DNA from: Salinithrix halophila
GTDB lineage: Bacteria > Bacillota > Bacilli > Thermoactinomycetales > DSM-45169
Direction of reading: 5' to 3'
DNA length: 64,000 bases
Assembly (NCBI RefSeq): GCF_042650125.1
Contig: NZ_JBHSAP010000007.1
Span: 372,001-436,000, forward strand
Positions 34,367 through 42,439 of the stretch are shown one piece after another. Position 1 is the stretch's first letter, and each line of letters begins with the position of its first letter. A program made the translations under genes and the position numbers. The notes beneath the pieces are model-generated. The model saw only the letters and a program-made list of their open reading frames with translations, did no database searches and was not told the DNA's origin.

Positions 34367-34478
34367 GCGCTTTCATGAACCTAATATGACCCTTACAACA
34401 TTGTAAGCTAGATGAAAGCGTCATTTCATCTTGGAATGTTACAATGGATGCAATATCAACAGGAAAAGAGGTTGGCAA

Positions 34479-36092
34479 ATGAAGACATGGTTCAAACTCT
34501 CCGTAGCCGGTATCTTAGCCGCTAGTACGGCTTTTGGGTTTCTTTACACAGCACCAGTTCAAGCAAAAGATCACCGAAGCAACCAGCGTCCCCAATACGA
34601 TATCAAGGCCCAGGTGAAACCTAAAGCCCACACAGTAAAGGCTCGTGAAACCGTCACCTTTACCAACAAATACCCTCATTCATTGCGTGAGGTCGCCTTC
34701 CACTTATACCCCGACTCCTACAATCGATTAAAGACCATGAGTGACTTTACTCGGCCCACGCCCGAAATGATCCAAAAAGAAATGAAGAAAAACCCCGGTC
34801 TTAAGAAAAAGGACTTCTTGGGGGATATCCACATTCGAAAGGTGAAAGCCCAAGGAAAGAAGGTCCGCTTCTCTCAAAAGAACCAAGTCTTAAAAGTCCA
34901 GCTTCCAAAAGCGGCCAAGCCAAAGGAGCAAATTCAGCTTCGCATCGACTTCACCGTCAAACTCCCCTATGGGAACCAACGGCTCAATTATTACAAGGAC
35001 AATCTCTCCCTGACTAAATGGTATCCTGTGCTAGCCATGTATGATCCGAAAACAAGAAGTTGGGATGAAACCCCCTACACCCGCATTGGTGAATCCGACT
35101 ACAGTGATTTCTCGGACTATCGCATGAAACTCCGCGTACCCAAAAACTTTACCGTCGCTGCGACTGGTACGGAAAAAGAGACCACCCGCGGTAATGAGAA
35201 AACGATTCGCATCCATGCACCGAATGTGAGAGAATTCGTCTTTTTTGCCAGCCCCCACTACAAAAAGATCACTAAGAAAGTAGGCAGGGTGACCATCAAC
35301 AGTGTCTACGAAGATACCGCCAAATACAAAAAGGCTCAGGCGAGGAAGGCGTTAAATGAAGTCGCCAAAGCCCTTCCTTTCTTCGAAAAAAAGGTCGGCC
35401 CCTATGCCTACCCGGAGTTTGATATCGTCGAAACCGGGATTCAAGGGGTGGCGATGGAGTATCCGACCATTATTCAAATGGGAAAATACCACCCCCAATC
35501 CGGCCCGAACCATGCACTCGTCCACGAACTAGCCCACCAATGGTTTTACGGGATGATTGGGAATAATCCTGCCGTCAACCCGGCTTTGGATGAAAGCTTC
35601 ACGGAATTTGTTACAACGTATTACTTTTCAAAACAGTACGGGAAATACAGCGCGGATGGCATGAAGGCTCATCTGTTTGTTGGAGAGGATCAGTTGCCCG
35701 AACTAACCGGCGCCATCAACCGGCCTGTAAACCATTACGGTGGCGCGATGCCATACATGCAATATATCTACGGGAAAGGGCCTGTCGCTTTGATCGACTT
35801 GTATGAGAAGGTTGGAGAAGCCAAGTTTGACCGAATAATGCGTACCCACTATCAATTGAACAAATTCAAAAACGCCACCTTCCCAGACTTCTTCGAAGCG
35901 GTGAAACAAGTAGCGGGTAAAAAAGTACGGGATTACATGGTAAAAGCCTTTACAAAGCCTGGGTACAATCCGGACCATCTGAAACTGACGGCGAAAGAAA
36001 AAAAGATTCTCGGAGATAAGATCAAGTTGATTGAGCTCGATTCGGAGGATCAACACCAAGCTCCTCAGGAGCCATCACCCACAACAAAATAA
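34479..36092 (+). CDS. Secreted M1-family metallopeptidase
   Basis: The 537-residue protein has a signal peptide (MKTWFKLSVAGILAASTAFG, cleavage near VQAKD) and a beta-rich N-terminal domain. The M1 catalytic domain has zinc motif HELAHQWFYG with the second Glu in DESFTEF, 18 residues on. The exopeptidase GxMEN motif is replaced by GVAMEYP, so it may not be a typical aminopeptidase. The high Lys content suits an extracellular enzyme. The start has AAAGAGG upstream. Two palindromes (CTTACAA-CA-TTGTAAG and GATGAAA..TTTCATC, about 34391-34432) lie before it and may be operators. Confidence 0.88.
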   Translation: MKTWFKLSVAGILAASTAFGFLYTAPVQAKDHRSNQRPQYDIKAQVKPKAHTVKARETVTFTNKYPHSLREVAFHLYPDSYNRLKTMSDFTRPTPEMIQKEMKKNPGLKKKDFLGDIHIRKVKAQGKKVRFSQKNQVLKVQLPKAAKPKEQIQLRIDFTVKLPYGNQRLNYYKDNLSLTKWYPVLAMYDPKTRSWDETPYTRIGESDYSDFSDYRMKLRVPKNFTVAATGTEKETTRGNEKTIRIHAPNVREFVFFASPHYKKITKKVGRVTINSVYEDTAKYKKAQARKALNEVAKALPFFEKKVGPYAYPEFDIVETGIQGVAMEYPTIIQMGKYHPQSGPNHALVHELAHQWFYGMIGNNPAVNPALDESFTEFVTTYYFSKQYGKYSADGMKAHLFVGEDQLPELTGAINRPVNHYGGAMPYMQYIYGKGPVALIDLYEKVGEAKFDRIMRTHYQLNKFKNATFPDFFEAVKQVAGKKVRDYMVKAFTKPGYNPDHLKLTAKEKKILGDKIKLIELDSEDQHQAPQEPSPTTK

Positions 36093-36114
36093 ACCTAAAC
36101 CCGAACAACAAGAC

Positions 36115-36141
36115 AAGCCTGCTCCTTACCAGAGCAGGCTT
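36115..36141 (+). terminator. Terminator of the M1 peptidase gene
   Basis: AAGCCTGCTC/GAGCAGGCTT with a 7-base loop, then CTTCTTTCC. Confidence 0.85.
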
Positions 36142-36192
36142 CTTCTTTCCTTTGGGAAAAGGCTAGTTGGTAGCTACTTCTGTCGTCAGATT

Positions 36193-36708
36193 TTAAGGAA
36201 ATTTGAGGTGGCCGCCATTCCGTTCGACACCTTTGGGAGCCCAATAGGCCCAGTTAATCCAGCCACCATCACCTTGGTTTTCAAATTCTCCGCCTTCAAA
36301 GACCCAGATTCCATACGTGATCTTCCCATACTTGGCAGAGCCATAAAATTTAACGCCCTGTAATTTTGTAGGGTCATGAGGTTGCTCCAGATTCTGAACT
36401 ACCACATTATACTTCTGTTCCGCACCATAATAAGCAGCATTCGACAGATTTTTCACGAAGCCTGAACGATGAGCATTATCATTGATCGCACTCTCAATCT
36501 TATCGGCAATTCCCAGTACATCAATGTTAACGTTTAAGTTGGCACCGATACCAACTGTGGGCGCCATGCTTGCTTGGGCTTTTTCCTCCGCATTTTTTTC
36601 AGAGACGTTAGGATTTTCGTCGGCGGCAAACGCTTGGCTCATGGTAGCCGGCACCAGCAGCGTCACTCCTAGGCACAAAGCTACAGCAAAACGACCAATT
36701 TTCTTCAT
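36193..36708 (-). CDS. Small secreted protein of unknown function
   Basis: The 171-residue product has a clear signal peptide (KKIGRFAVALCLGVTLLVPA, cleavage after AFA). An Ala/Glu-rich linker follows, then a C-terminal domain rich in Gly and aromatic residues (KITYGIWVFEGGEFENQGDG, GWINWAYWAPKGVERNGG). The Gly/Trp-rich end recalls bacteriocin-like or surface-active secreted proteins, but the family is not recognised. The start at 36708 has GGTGGGAG upstream; the 44-residue upstream extension is rejected. A good promoter and an inverted repeat lie in its leader. Confidence 0.7.
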   Translation of the reverse strand: MKKIGRFAVALCLGVTLLVPATMSQAFAADENPNVSEKNAEEKAQASMAPTVGIGANLNVNIDVLGIADKIESAINDNAHRSGFVKNLSNAAYYGAEQKYNVVVQNLEQPHDPTKLQGVKFYGSAKYGKITYGIWVFEGGEFENQGDGGWINWAYWAPKGVERNGGHLKFP

Positions 36709-36738
36709 TTCTCTCCCACCTTTTTCTCTATGTATTTT

Positions 36739-36768
36739 AGTTACACCAAAATACTGAAAAGTGTAACT
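36739..36768 (-). promoter_or_regulatory. Inverted repeat in the leader of the secreted protein gene
   Basis: AGTTACAC (36739-36746) and GTGTAACT (36761-36768) are perfect 8-bp arms 14 bases apart, located between the -10 box and the ribosome site. They could form an operator or an mRNA stem. Confidence 0.5.
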
Positions 36769-36775
36769 TGGGTTT

Positions 36776-36804
36776 ATTGTAAATGCTTCTATGTGTTTTT
36801 TCAA
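36776..36804 (-). promoter_or_regulatory. Sigma-A-type promoter of the secreted protein gene
   Basis: Minus-strand TTGAAA (36804-36799), 17 bp, TACAAT (36781-36776). Confidence 0.75.
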
Positions 36805-36960
36805 TACTTTTCTTCTCTTTTTTAAAAAAATAATCCCCACGCACCAATCACAAAACGTATGTTCTAGACCTATTCCCCGAAGAACGTTACAATAAGGGCA
36901 ATCCTACAAATTAACAGAGAGCCTCTCAGAAAACGACAGGGCGATGGAGGTCTAAAAAAG

Positions 36961-37692
36961 ATGAGCGTTTTTTTACGAGAAATCCGGTTGGGAGAGGACG
37001 GGCAGACGAAGGCGAAGCGCGATGAATATCCATTCAACATTCCCGCACTGCAAGGCTGGAATCAATTGTCCCTCGATACCTCGGTGACGTTTTTTGTAGG
37101 GGAAAACGGTTCCGGCAAGTCGACCATCATGGAGGCCATTGCTTATCAGTGCGGCTTTAATACGGCGGGTGGTTCCCGGGATCATGTATATGATGTCCAT
37201 GAGTCCCAGGCCGTCTTAGGGAAATATATTCGCCTTTCATGGCTTCCTAAAGTGACAGAAGGCTTTTTCCTGCGGGCGGAATCCTTCTATCATTTTGCCT
37301 CTTACATCGATGAAGTCGATCCAGCGGGAATCTATCAACGATATGGCGGCCGTTCGCTCCATCATCAATCTCACGGAGAATCCTTCTTCTCCCTTTTTTC
37401 TAACCGATTTAACGAGAGAGGATTGTATTTGTTGGATGAACCGGAGGCAGCCCTGTCCCCCCAGCGCCAATTGGCGTTTTTGCGCCTGATTGACCAATTG
37501 GTAAACCAAACCGAGTCACAGTTCATCATTGCGACGCATTCACCGATTTTACTCGGATACCCGAATGCCAAGTTATACAATTTTGATGCGTCCCCTATCT
37601 CTGAAATCGCCTATACGGATACTTCTCATTACCTAATTACCAAACGCTTTTTAACCGATCGCGATCAATTTGTCCAAGATTTGCTCCGTTGA
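36961..37692 (+). CDS. AAA/ABC-type ATPase (AAA_21-like)
   Basis: The 243-residue cytosolic ATPase has Walker A GENGSGKST (47-55), an ABC-like signature region replaced by HHQSHGESFFSLFSNRF (near 134-150), Walker B LYLLDEPEAALS and an H-loop IATHSPIL. These stand-alone ATPases resemble OLD/RecF-type or defence-linked ATPases, but no nuclease partner is adjacent. It is followed closely by the DUF4184 gene. Its role is unknown. The ribosome site is weak (GGAGG 8 bases before the ATG). Confidence 0.8.
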   Translation: MSVFLREIRLGEDGQTKAKRDEYPFNIPALQGWNQLSLDTSVTFFVGENGSGKSTIMEAIAYQCGFNTAGGSRDHVYDVHESQAVLGKYIRLSWLPKVTEGFFLRAESFYHFASYIDEVDPAGIYQRYGGRSLHHQSHGESFFSLFSNRFNERGLYLLDEPEAALSPQRQLAFLRLIDQLVNQTESQFIIATHSPILLGYPNAKLYNFDASPISEIAYTDTSHYLITKRFLTDRDQFVQDLLR

Positions 37693-37711
37693 GCGGAAGG
37701 GGGAAAGGAGG

Positions 37712-38482
37712 ATGCCGTTTACCTTCGCACACTCAGCAGCCGTGATTCCCATCCACCTGCGTTGGGGACGGTACTTCAGTTTGACGGGGTTGGTTTTAGG
37801 AAGTATGGCGCCGGACCTGGAATATTTTCTTCATTTTAAACCTCATGGGGTCATCGGGCATACGTTGCTGGGTTTTTTCTACTTGAACTTTCCGCTGGTT
37901 ATCCTCTTGGCCTGGATCTTTCACCGTGTGATCAAAGAACCTTTCATCACTCATCTCCCCCGCCCTTTTTCACAATGGTATCGGCATTCCACAAATCCCC
38001 CTTGGAAGTTTTCCTCCGTGAGGAAGTTTTTCGTGTTGTTTTATTCTTCGATCCTGGGAATGTTCACCCATGTTTTATGGGATGCTTTTACCCATTCAAC
38101 AGGCTTTTTTGTAGAACACCTTCCTTTTTTGCGAGAGAGATTTCACATCTTGTCACTGGAAATCCCCTTTTACAAAGTCGCCCAACACAGTAGCACCTTG
38201 ATCGGTTTTCTGATCCTCGCCGCCTACCTGTACAGCCGCAAAAACACTTCCCCCCGTAAACCAGAAGAATATTCCCCCGCTCAAAAACTGTGGTTTTGGG
38301 CTTCTACAGGAGCCCTGGCTTTTCTTTTCTTTATTTACCTCTTCCTGTTCAAAGGAGGGCTCTCCCTTAGTCAGGTAGGTGAAATCGTCGTTTCGCTCAT
38401 CAATTGCGGATTCTTCTCCCTGGTTTGTGTCGCCTGGCTTCATCGCAGGTTACCCCGATTGAACGAAGAAAAGCGACGGTGA
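37712..38482 (+). CDS. DUF4184-family membrane protein
   Basis: The 256-residue product has the family opening MPFTFAHSAAVIPIHLRWGR and SMAPDLEYFLHFKPHGVIGH with conserved His and Asp. GMFTHVLWDAFTHSTGFF follows. The His/Asp set recalls membrane metal-dependent hydrolases (YdjM/LrgB-unrelated). About six hydrophobic segments are visible. It lies 19 bp after the ATPase gene and is probably co-transcribed. Function unknown. Confidence 0.85.
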   Translation: MPFTFAHSAAVIPIHLRWGRYFSLTGLVLGSMAPDLEYFLHFKPHGVIGHTLLGFFYLNFPLVILLAWIFHRVIKEPFITHLPRPFSQWYRHSTNPPWKFSSVRKFFVLFYSSILGMFTHVLWDAFTHSTGFFVEHLPFLRERFHILSLEIPFYKVAQHSSTLIGFLILAAYLYSRKNTSPRKPEEYSPAQKLWFWASTGALAFLFFIYLFLFKGGLSLSQVGEIVVSLINCGFFSLVCVAWLHRRLPRLNEEKRR

Positions 38483-38498
38483 AAGAAACCGTCGCTTT
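38470..38498. terminator. Terminator between convergent genes
   Basis: AAAGCGACGGT/ACCGTCGCTTT with a 7-base loop at the end of the DUF4184 gene, before the convergent P450 gene. Confidence 0.75.
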
Positions 38499-38523
38499 CG
38501 CTTGCCTTCTAGGCTCTACTGCC

Positions 38524-39747
38524 TTATATTTTTGCGGTGATGATGGGAAACCGGCTCAATCGGTTAAAACCCTCTTCCAAACAGTCTTCAAGCTCCCATC
38601 CCCTGGGAAGGGAGATCTCGGGGTAACGGCGGACAAACTCTGTTAAGGCGATTTTTGCTTCTAAGCGGGAGAGTGGTGCTCCAAGGCAAAAATGAGCTCC
38701 TTTGCCGAAGGATAAATGGGTCTGATTATTCGATCGGTGGATATCGAATTGTTCAGGGTGCGAAAATTGCTTTTTATCCCAGTTGGCTGACCCGATCCAT
38801 GCTATGACGTGTTCCCCTTCTTTGAAAACCGGACCAAAGACATCGGTATCTTTTTTCACCCGTCTCGTCATGATCTGGGCAGGAGAACGATATCTCAGCA
38901 CCTCTTCGATAGCCTTTGGAATCCATTCTGGATTGGCTCTTAATTGCTGATAAATACCCGGGGTGTCCCGTAAAAAGCAATAGAACGCATTGGCAATCAA
39001 GGTGGTTGTCGTTTCGTTGCCTGCAGCAAGCAACCCGATGGTGAAATGAATGATTTCCAGATCGCTCAGTTTGTCTCCCTCAAACTCTGCCTGTGTCAGG
39101 CTGGAGATGATATCGTTTTGTGGATTTTCTCTCTTTTCCTGTACCACAGGATAGAGATATTCCCCTAATTCCCTGCGAGCTTGGGCCTTTTTCTCTTCTA
39201 AATCGGCGTAGGTCTCCCGACTGCCTGGGGTAAAGAGAATATCGGACCAATTTTTAAACCTTTTCCAATCCGCCGAAGGAATTCCCAACAAATCCGAAAT
39301 CACCGTGACGGGGAGGGGGATCGCCAAATCTTCTAAGATATCCATCGGCCCTTGTTCGTCCAATTGATCTAACAAAAACTCGGTAACCGTCTGAATCCGG
39401 GGCTCCCAATCCCTTAACGCTCGGGGAGTGAATGCTTTTGAAACCAATGAGCGTATCTTGACCTGTTGCGGGGGGTCCATTTCGTTCATACGGACCCGTT
39501 CAGAAGCGGAAGAAATTCTGGGAAACCCTGAGGGTACCCTGGATTTCTGACTGGTAAACAGATGGTAATCAGATAGGACACGGTTGACATCGTCATACAA
39601 GAAGACATTCCATACTTGTTGCTTTGGATCATAGTAAACAGGGTTACGCTCCCTCATCTCCTGGTACCAAGAGTAAGGGTCAAACTTCTCCCGTTTCGTC
39701 TTCAGACCCGTTACTTCTTCAATAAAAATCGGATCTTTAACACTCAC
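38524..39747 (-). CDS. Cytochrome P450 (CYP107-like)
   Basis: The 407-residue soluble bacterial P450 has the I-helix LAAGNETTTTLIANA (oxygen-binding Thr), the ExxR motif EEVLRYRSPA and the heme loop FGKGAHFCLGAPLSRLEA with the axial Cys. It would hydroxylate a small hydrophobic molecule using external ferredoxin or flavodoxin; the YumC reductase elsewhere in the window could supply electrons. The GTG start follows AAGGGGGAG. It lies 178 bp downstream of a TetR regulator gene on the same strand and has its own strong promoter. Confidence 0.9.
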   Translation of the reverse strand: MSVKDPIFIEEVTGLKTKREKFDPYSWYQEMRERNPVYYDPKQQVWNVFLYDDVNRVLSDYHLFTSQKSRVPSGFPRISSASERVRMNEMDPPQQVKIRSLVSKAFTPRALRDWEPRIQTVTEFLLDQLDEQGPMDILEDLAIPLPVTVISDLLGIPSADWKRFKNWSDILFTPGSRETYADLEEKKAQARRELGEYLYPVVQEKRENPQNDIISSLTQAEFEGDKLSDLEIIHFTIGLLAAGNETTTTLIANAFYCFLRDTPGIYQQLRANPEWIPKAIEEVLRYRSPAQIMTRRVKKDTDVFGPVFKEGEHVIAWIGSANWDKKQFSHPEQFDIHRSNNQTHLSFGKGAHFCLGAPLSRLEAKIALTEFVRRYPEISLPRGWELEDCLEEGFNRLSRFPIITAKI

Positions 39748-39834
39748 CCCGGACTCCCCCTTATCACGTTTTCCAGGAAAAACTTAGATAGAACGGTGGT
39801 AGAGCTTAAACCCGTATAGGTGCTCCTGGTTAAA

Positions 39835-39863
39835 ATTATAAGGAAGAACCTTCCATGATCCAA
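39835..39863 (-). promoter_or_regulatory. Sigma-A-type promoter of the P450 gene
   Basis: Minus-strand TTGGAT (39863-39858), 17 bp, TATAAT (39840-39835). The spacer contains the inverted repeat GGAAGGTTCTTCC. Confidence 0.75.
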
Positions 39864-39881
39864 TAAACAGATTCCTTCATT

Positions 39882-39896
39882 CCGTTCATTAAACGG
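39882..39896. promoter_or_regulatory. Candidate TetR-type operator
   Basis: CCGTTCATTAAACGG is an imperfect 15-bp palindrome (5-bp perfect arms) just upstream of the P450 promoter and downstream of the TetR gene end. Confidence 0.35.
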
Positions 39897-39925
39897 CAAT
39901 CGGGGGTGAAATGTTGAACAACTGA

Positions 39926-40504
39926 TCAAAAACTCTTTAGGTCGTTAACATGGTGGGAGACTAGCCAATTCAATTGTTTCGCCATTTGACAAGGAGGATA
40001 GGGCATATCGTTCTCCAGCCACCACATGGTGACGCCAAGCATGGAATGAAGGGTGTAACTAATCACAATATCCGGGTCCACCGGCAACCTGGAGGGATGA
40101 ACCTTGCTTTTCTCGGCCAATTTGTTGGCCTGTTCCCGGTGAGCTTTGAAAATTAAATCTCGGAGCTGGGGGACTTGACCCATCATCGTTTGATAAAACC
40201 CTTTATGATCCCAATAGTATTGAAAGCATCGTTCTAACGCTTGTTCGTTGAGAGGGGTAGATGGTTCTCCCGGTTTTGGCTTCATGATTTGAAACAAAGC
40301 CTGAACTTCTTCTTCCACACATTGTTCCAGCAAGTCATACTTATCTTGAAAGTGAAGGTAAAATGTCCCGCGATTGATGCCCGCCCGATCCGTTAAGTCC
40401 CGGACCGTAACAGCCTGGAACCCTTTATCTGCGATTAGCTCCAGCATGGCTTTCTTGATATTTTCACGGGTTCGTTTAATCCGACGATCCATCTTTTTTG
40501 ACAT
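39926..40504 (-). CDS. TetR-family transcriptional regulator
   Basis: The 192-residue regulator has the TetR helix-turn-helix: IKKAMLELIADKGFQAVTVR, DLTDRAGINRGTFYLHFQDK. A divergent C-terminal ligand domain (YYWDHKGFYQTMMGQVPQLR) follows. The start at 40504 has AAAGGAGG upstream. It probably represses the P450 gene and responds to its substrate or a drug. Confidence 0.88.
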   Translation of the reverse strand: MSKKMDRRIKRTRENIKKAMLELIADKGFQAVTVRDLTDRAGINRGTFYLHFQDKYDLLEQCVEEEVQALFQIMKPKPGEPSTPLNEQALERCFQYYWDHKGFYQTMMGQVPQLRDLIFKAHREQANKLAEKSKVHPSRLPVDPDIVISYTLHSMLGVTMWWLENDMPYPPCQMAKQLNWLVSHHVNDLKSF

Positions 40505-40615
40505 TCGGCATCCTCCTTTTCTAATCATGGCCGCTAACGACCTTCTACGGATAAAGGATGGCCTATATAGGGTGATCGGAAATTAACACAATCCCTTTCA
40601 TCCCTTAACATACCA

Positions 40616-40644
40616 TTTACACAGACCCCTTACATTAATAGTAT
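40616..40644 (+). promoter_or_regulatory. Sigma-A-type promoter of the EEP-family gene
   Basis: TTTACA (40616-40621), 17 bp, TAGTAT (40639-40644), 33 bases before the ATG. Confidence 0.7.
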
Positions 40645-40677
40645 TAAACCTATAGTAGCTTTTTGGAGGGATGTGGA

Positions 40678-41949
40678 ATGATGATTAGCGAAAAAATAGG
40701 TAGAGCAAGGTTCATTCCAATCTTGTTATTGTGCATTTGTTTGGTGTTTTCGCTTTTGTCGGTAACACAGGCGAATGCCGCAGATACTCCTTCCCTTGAT
40801 TCCAAAAAACCGGTTTATAGTACAGGGGAAGCCATCCAAGTGAAGTTTTCGCACGGGCCGGGCAATGCCAAGGATTGGATCGGCCTTTACCGAGAAGGCG
40901 CTTCGAATCGATCCTATGTGGATTGGGCGTATGTCAATGGCTCACAAACAGCTACCAAAGGGTATACCGATGGAACGGTCACGTTCAAAGGAAGATTGAA
41001 ACCGGGAACCTATCATCTCCGATTTTTTAAGAATGATAGCTACACAAAAATCAGCCAAGACGTCCCCATCACGGTCACGAGCAAAAAAACGTCATCCCAA
41101 TCCCCTGTTAAATTAAAGATGTTGACCATGAATACATGGCATGGCGGAGGAAAGGTAAACAACGGCACCGACAAAATCGTCCGCGCTGTGCAGCGTTCAG
41201 GTGCCGATGTTGTCGGTTTCCAAGAGAGACCGGACCCAGCCAAAACGGTTGCGAAACAGCTAGGATGGCATTTCTATCAATCGCCTAACGGCGGGAGCAT
41301 CATCAGCAGATATCCCATCGTAGAGAAATTTGAAATTCCCGGCGCTTCAGCACCCACCGTCCGGGTCCGATTATCTTCCGGACAAGAAGCGATAGTAACC
41401 TCCGCCCATCTGGACTACAAAGAGTACGGCCCCTATTCAGCCCATTTTGAAAACAAAAAAACCAGTGAAATCATCAAGATTGAAGAAAAGAGGCGAGGGG
41501 TTGAAGCAGCAGCTATTCTACGCACACTTAAACCCTATCTCTCTTCCAACATGCCGGTCTTCCTGCTGGGAGACTTTAACGCTCCTTCGCACTTAGACTG
41601 GGTTGATTCGACAAAAAAATCCCATAACGGCTATACCATCGAATGGCCGGTTTCCAAAAAAATCAAACAGGCCGGGATGACAGACTCCTACCGGAAGATC
41701 CATCCTGATCCGGCCAAATCCCCCGGCAATACCTGGTCACCCGTATACACATCGGACCACCCGTGGGATTCCGCATACGATTATGAACCCCAAGACCGAA
41801 TTGACTTCATTTATTCAAAAGGAAGAGCCAACGCCACCCAATCACAAGTGTTTGTCACGGGGAGTCCGAAACCCTATGGACAACACAAAGACAATGAGTG
41901 GCCTTCCGACCATGCCGGAGTCCTTTCCACCTTCACCATTAACCCTTAA
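40678..41949 (+). CDS. Secreted endonuclease/exonuclease/phosphatase-family protein
   Basis: The 423-residue protein has a signal peptide (cleavage near ANAADT). Residues about 40-125 form an Ig-like/C2-type domain with SHGPGNAKDWIGLYREG and FKGRLKPGTYHLRFF. The EEP catalytic domain follows: TMNTWHGGG, VGFQERPDP (metal Glu), SAHLDY, LGDFNAPSH and the final SDHAGVL. The same N-terminal module is found on calcineurin-type phosphoesterases. It may be a secreted nuclease or phospholipase-type phosphatase. The ATG has GGAGGG upstream. It is divergent from the TetR gene. Confidence 0.85.
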   Translation: MMISEKIGRARFIPILLLCICLVFSLLSVTQANAADTPSLDSKKPVYSTGEAIQVKFSHGPGNAKDWIGLYREGASNRSYVDWAYVNGSQTATKGYTDGTVTFKGRLKPGTYHLRFFKNDSYTKISQDVPITVTSKKTSSQSPVKLKMLTMNTWHGGGKVNNGTDKIVRAVQRSGADVVGFQERPDPAKTVAKQLGWHFYQSPNGGSIISRYPIVEKFEIPGASAPTVRVRLSSGQEAIVTSAHLDYKEYGPYSAHFENKKTSEIIKIEEKRRGVEAAAILRTLKPYLSSNMPVFLLGDFNAPSHLDWVDSTKKSHNGYTIEWPVSKKIKQAGMTDSYRKIHPDPAKSPGNTWSPVYTSDHPWDSAYDYEPQDRIDFIYSKGRANATQSQVFVTGSPKPYGQHKDNEWPSDHAGVLSTFTINP

Positions 41950-41989
41950 GCCATCGTCACAGGTACAGTTAGATCTATATAGAAACGAC

Positions 41990-42017
41990 AAAAAGCCGCT
42001 TTGTATGGCGGCTTTTT
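41990..42017 (+). terminator. Terminator of the EEP-family gene
   Basis: AAAAAGCCGC/GCGGCTTTTT with an 8-base loop, followed by GTTT. Confidence 0.9.
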
Positions 42018-42047
42018 GTTTATTTGAGCATTTTACAAACGAAAGGA

Positions 42048-42377
42048 TCAAATCGGCTGTCCTTCGAAATAAGGAAACTGCTCATTTCTCTCCCAAGATT
42101 CGACCGTGCGGAGTGCTTGGGGATAAGGAAGGCCCCGGCCCATGAGGAAAGCGATCGCGTTCGTCTGGTATAAAACATGACGTAAAGAAAGGCCTGCAGC
42201 ATGCTCCATAATTCCATGATAAACCGCCGGGGAGACGGACTGGAGGACAGGAAAACCCGGGGGCATGGGATGATGATGCAATGGAATCCCCTCCCATATC
42301 AGTTGGCTACAATATATGCTCTTCGCCCATATGGGTTCCTGTAATTTTTTTACGATCCCTTCGAATATATTTCCCAT
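42048..42377 (-). CDS. Conserved-looking 109-residue protein, unknown
   Basis: The frame has protein-like content (LQEPIWAKSIYCSQLIWEGI, PLHHHPMPPGFPVLQ, LPYPQALRTVESWERNEQFP). There is a His-Pro-rich loop but no membrane segment. No ribosome site precedes the ATG, so the start is uncertain. It is convergent with the EEP gene and divergent from the TPR regulator. No family is recognised. Confidence 0.5.
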   Translation of the reverse strand: MGNIFEGIVKKLQEPIWAKSIYCSQLIWEGIPLHHHPMPPGFPVLQSVSPAVYHGIMEHAAGLSLRHVLYQTNAIAFLMGRGLPYPQALRTVESWERNEQFPYFEGQPI

Positions 42378-42439
42378 TATCAGTATCTTGGGATAAAATA
42401 AACAATAATTAGGTCCATGTTAATAATGGGGTGAGATCG

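Noticed and set aside
34045..34389. 114-residue plus-strand frame
   Set aside because: It is antisense to the better-supported 72-residue gene, has no ribosome site and runs through a terminator.
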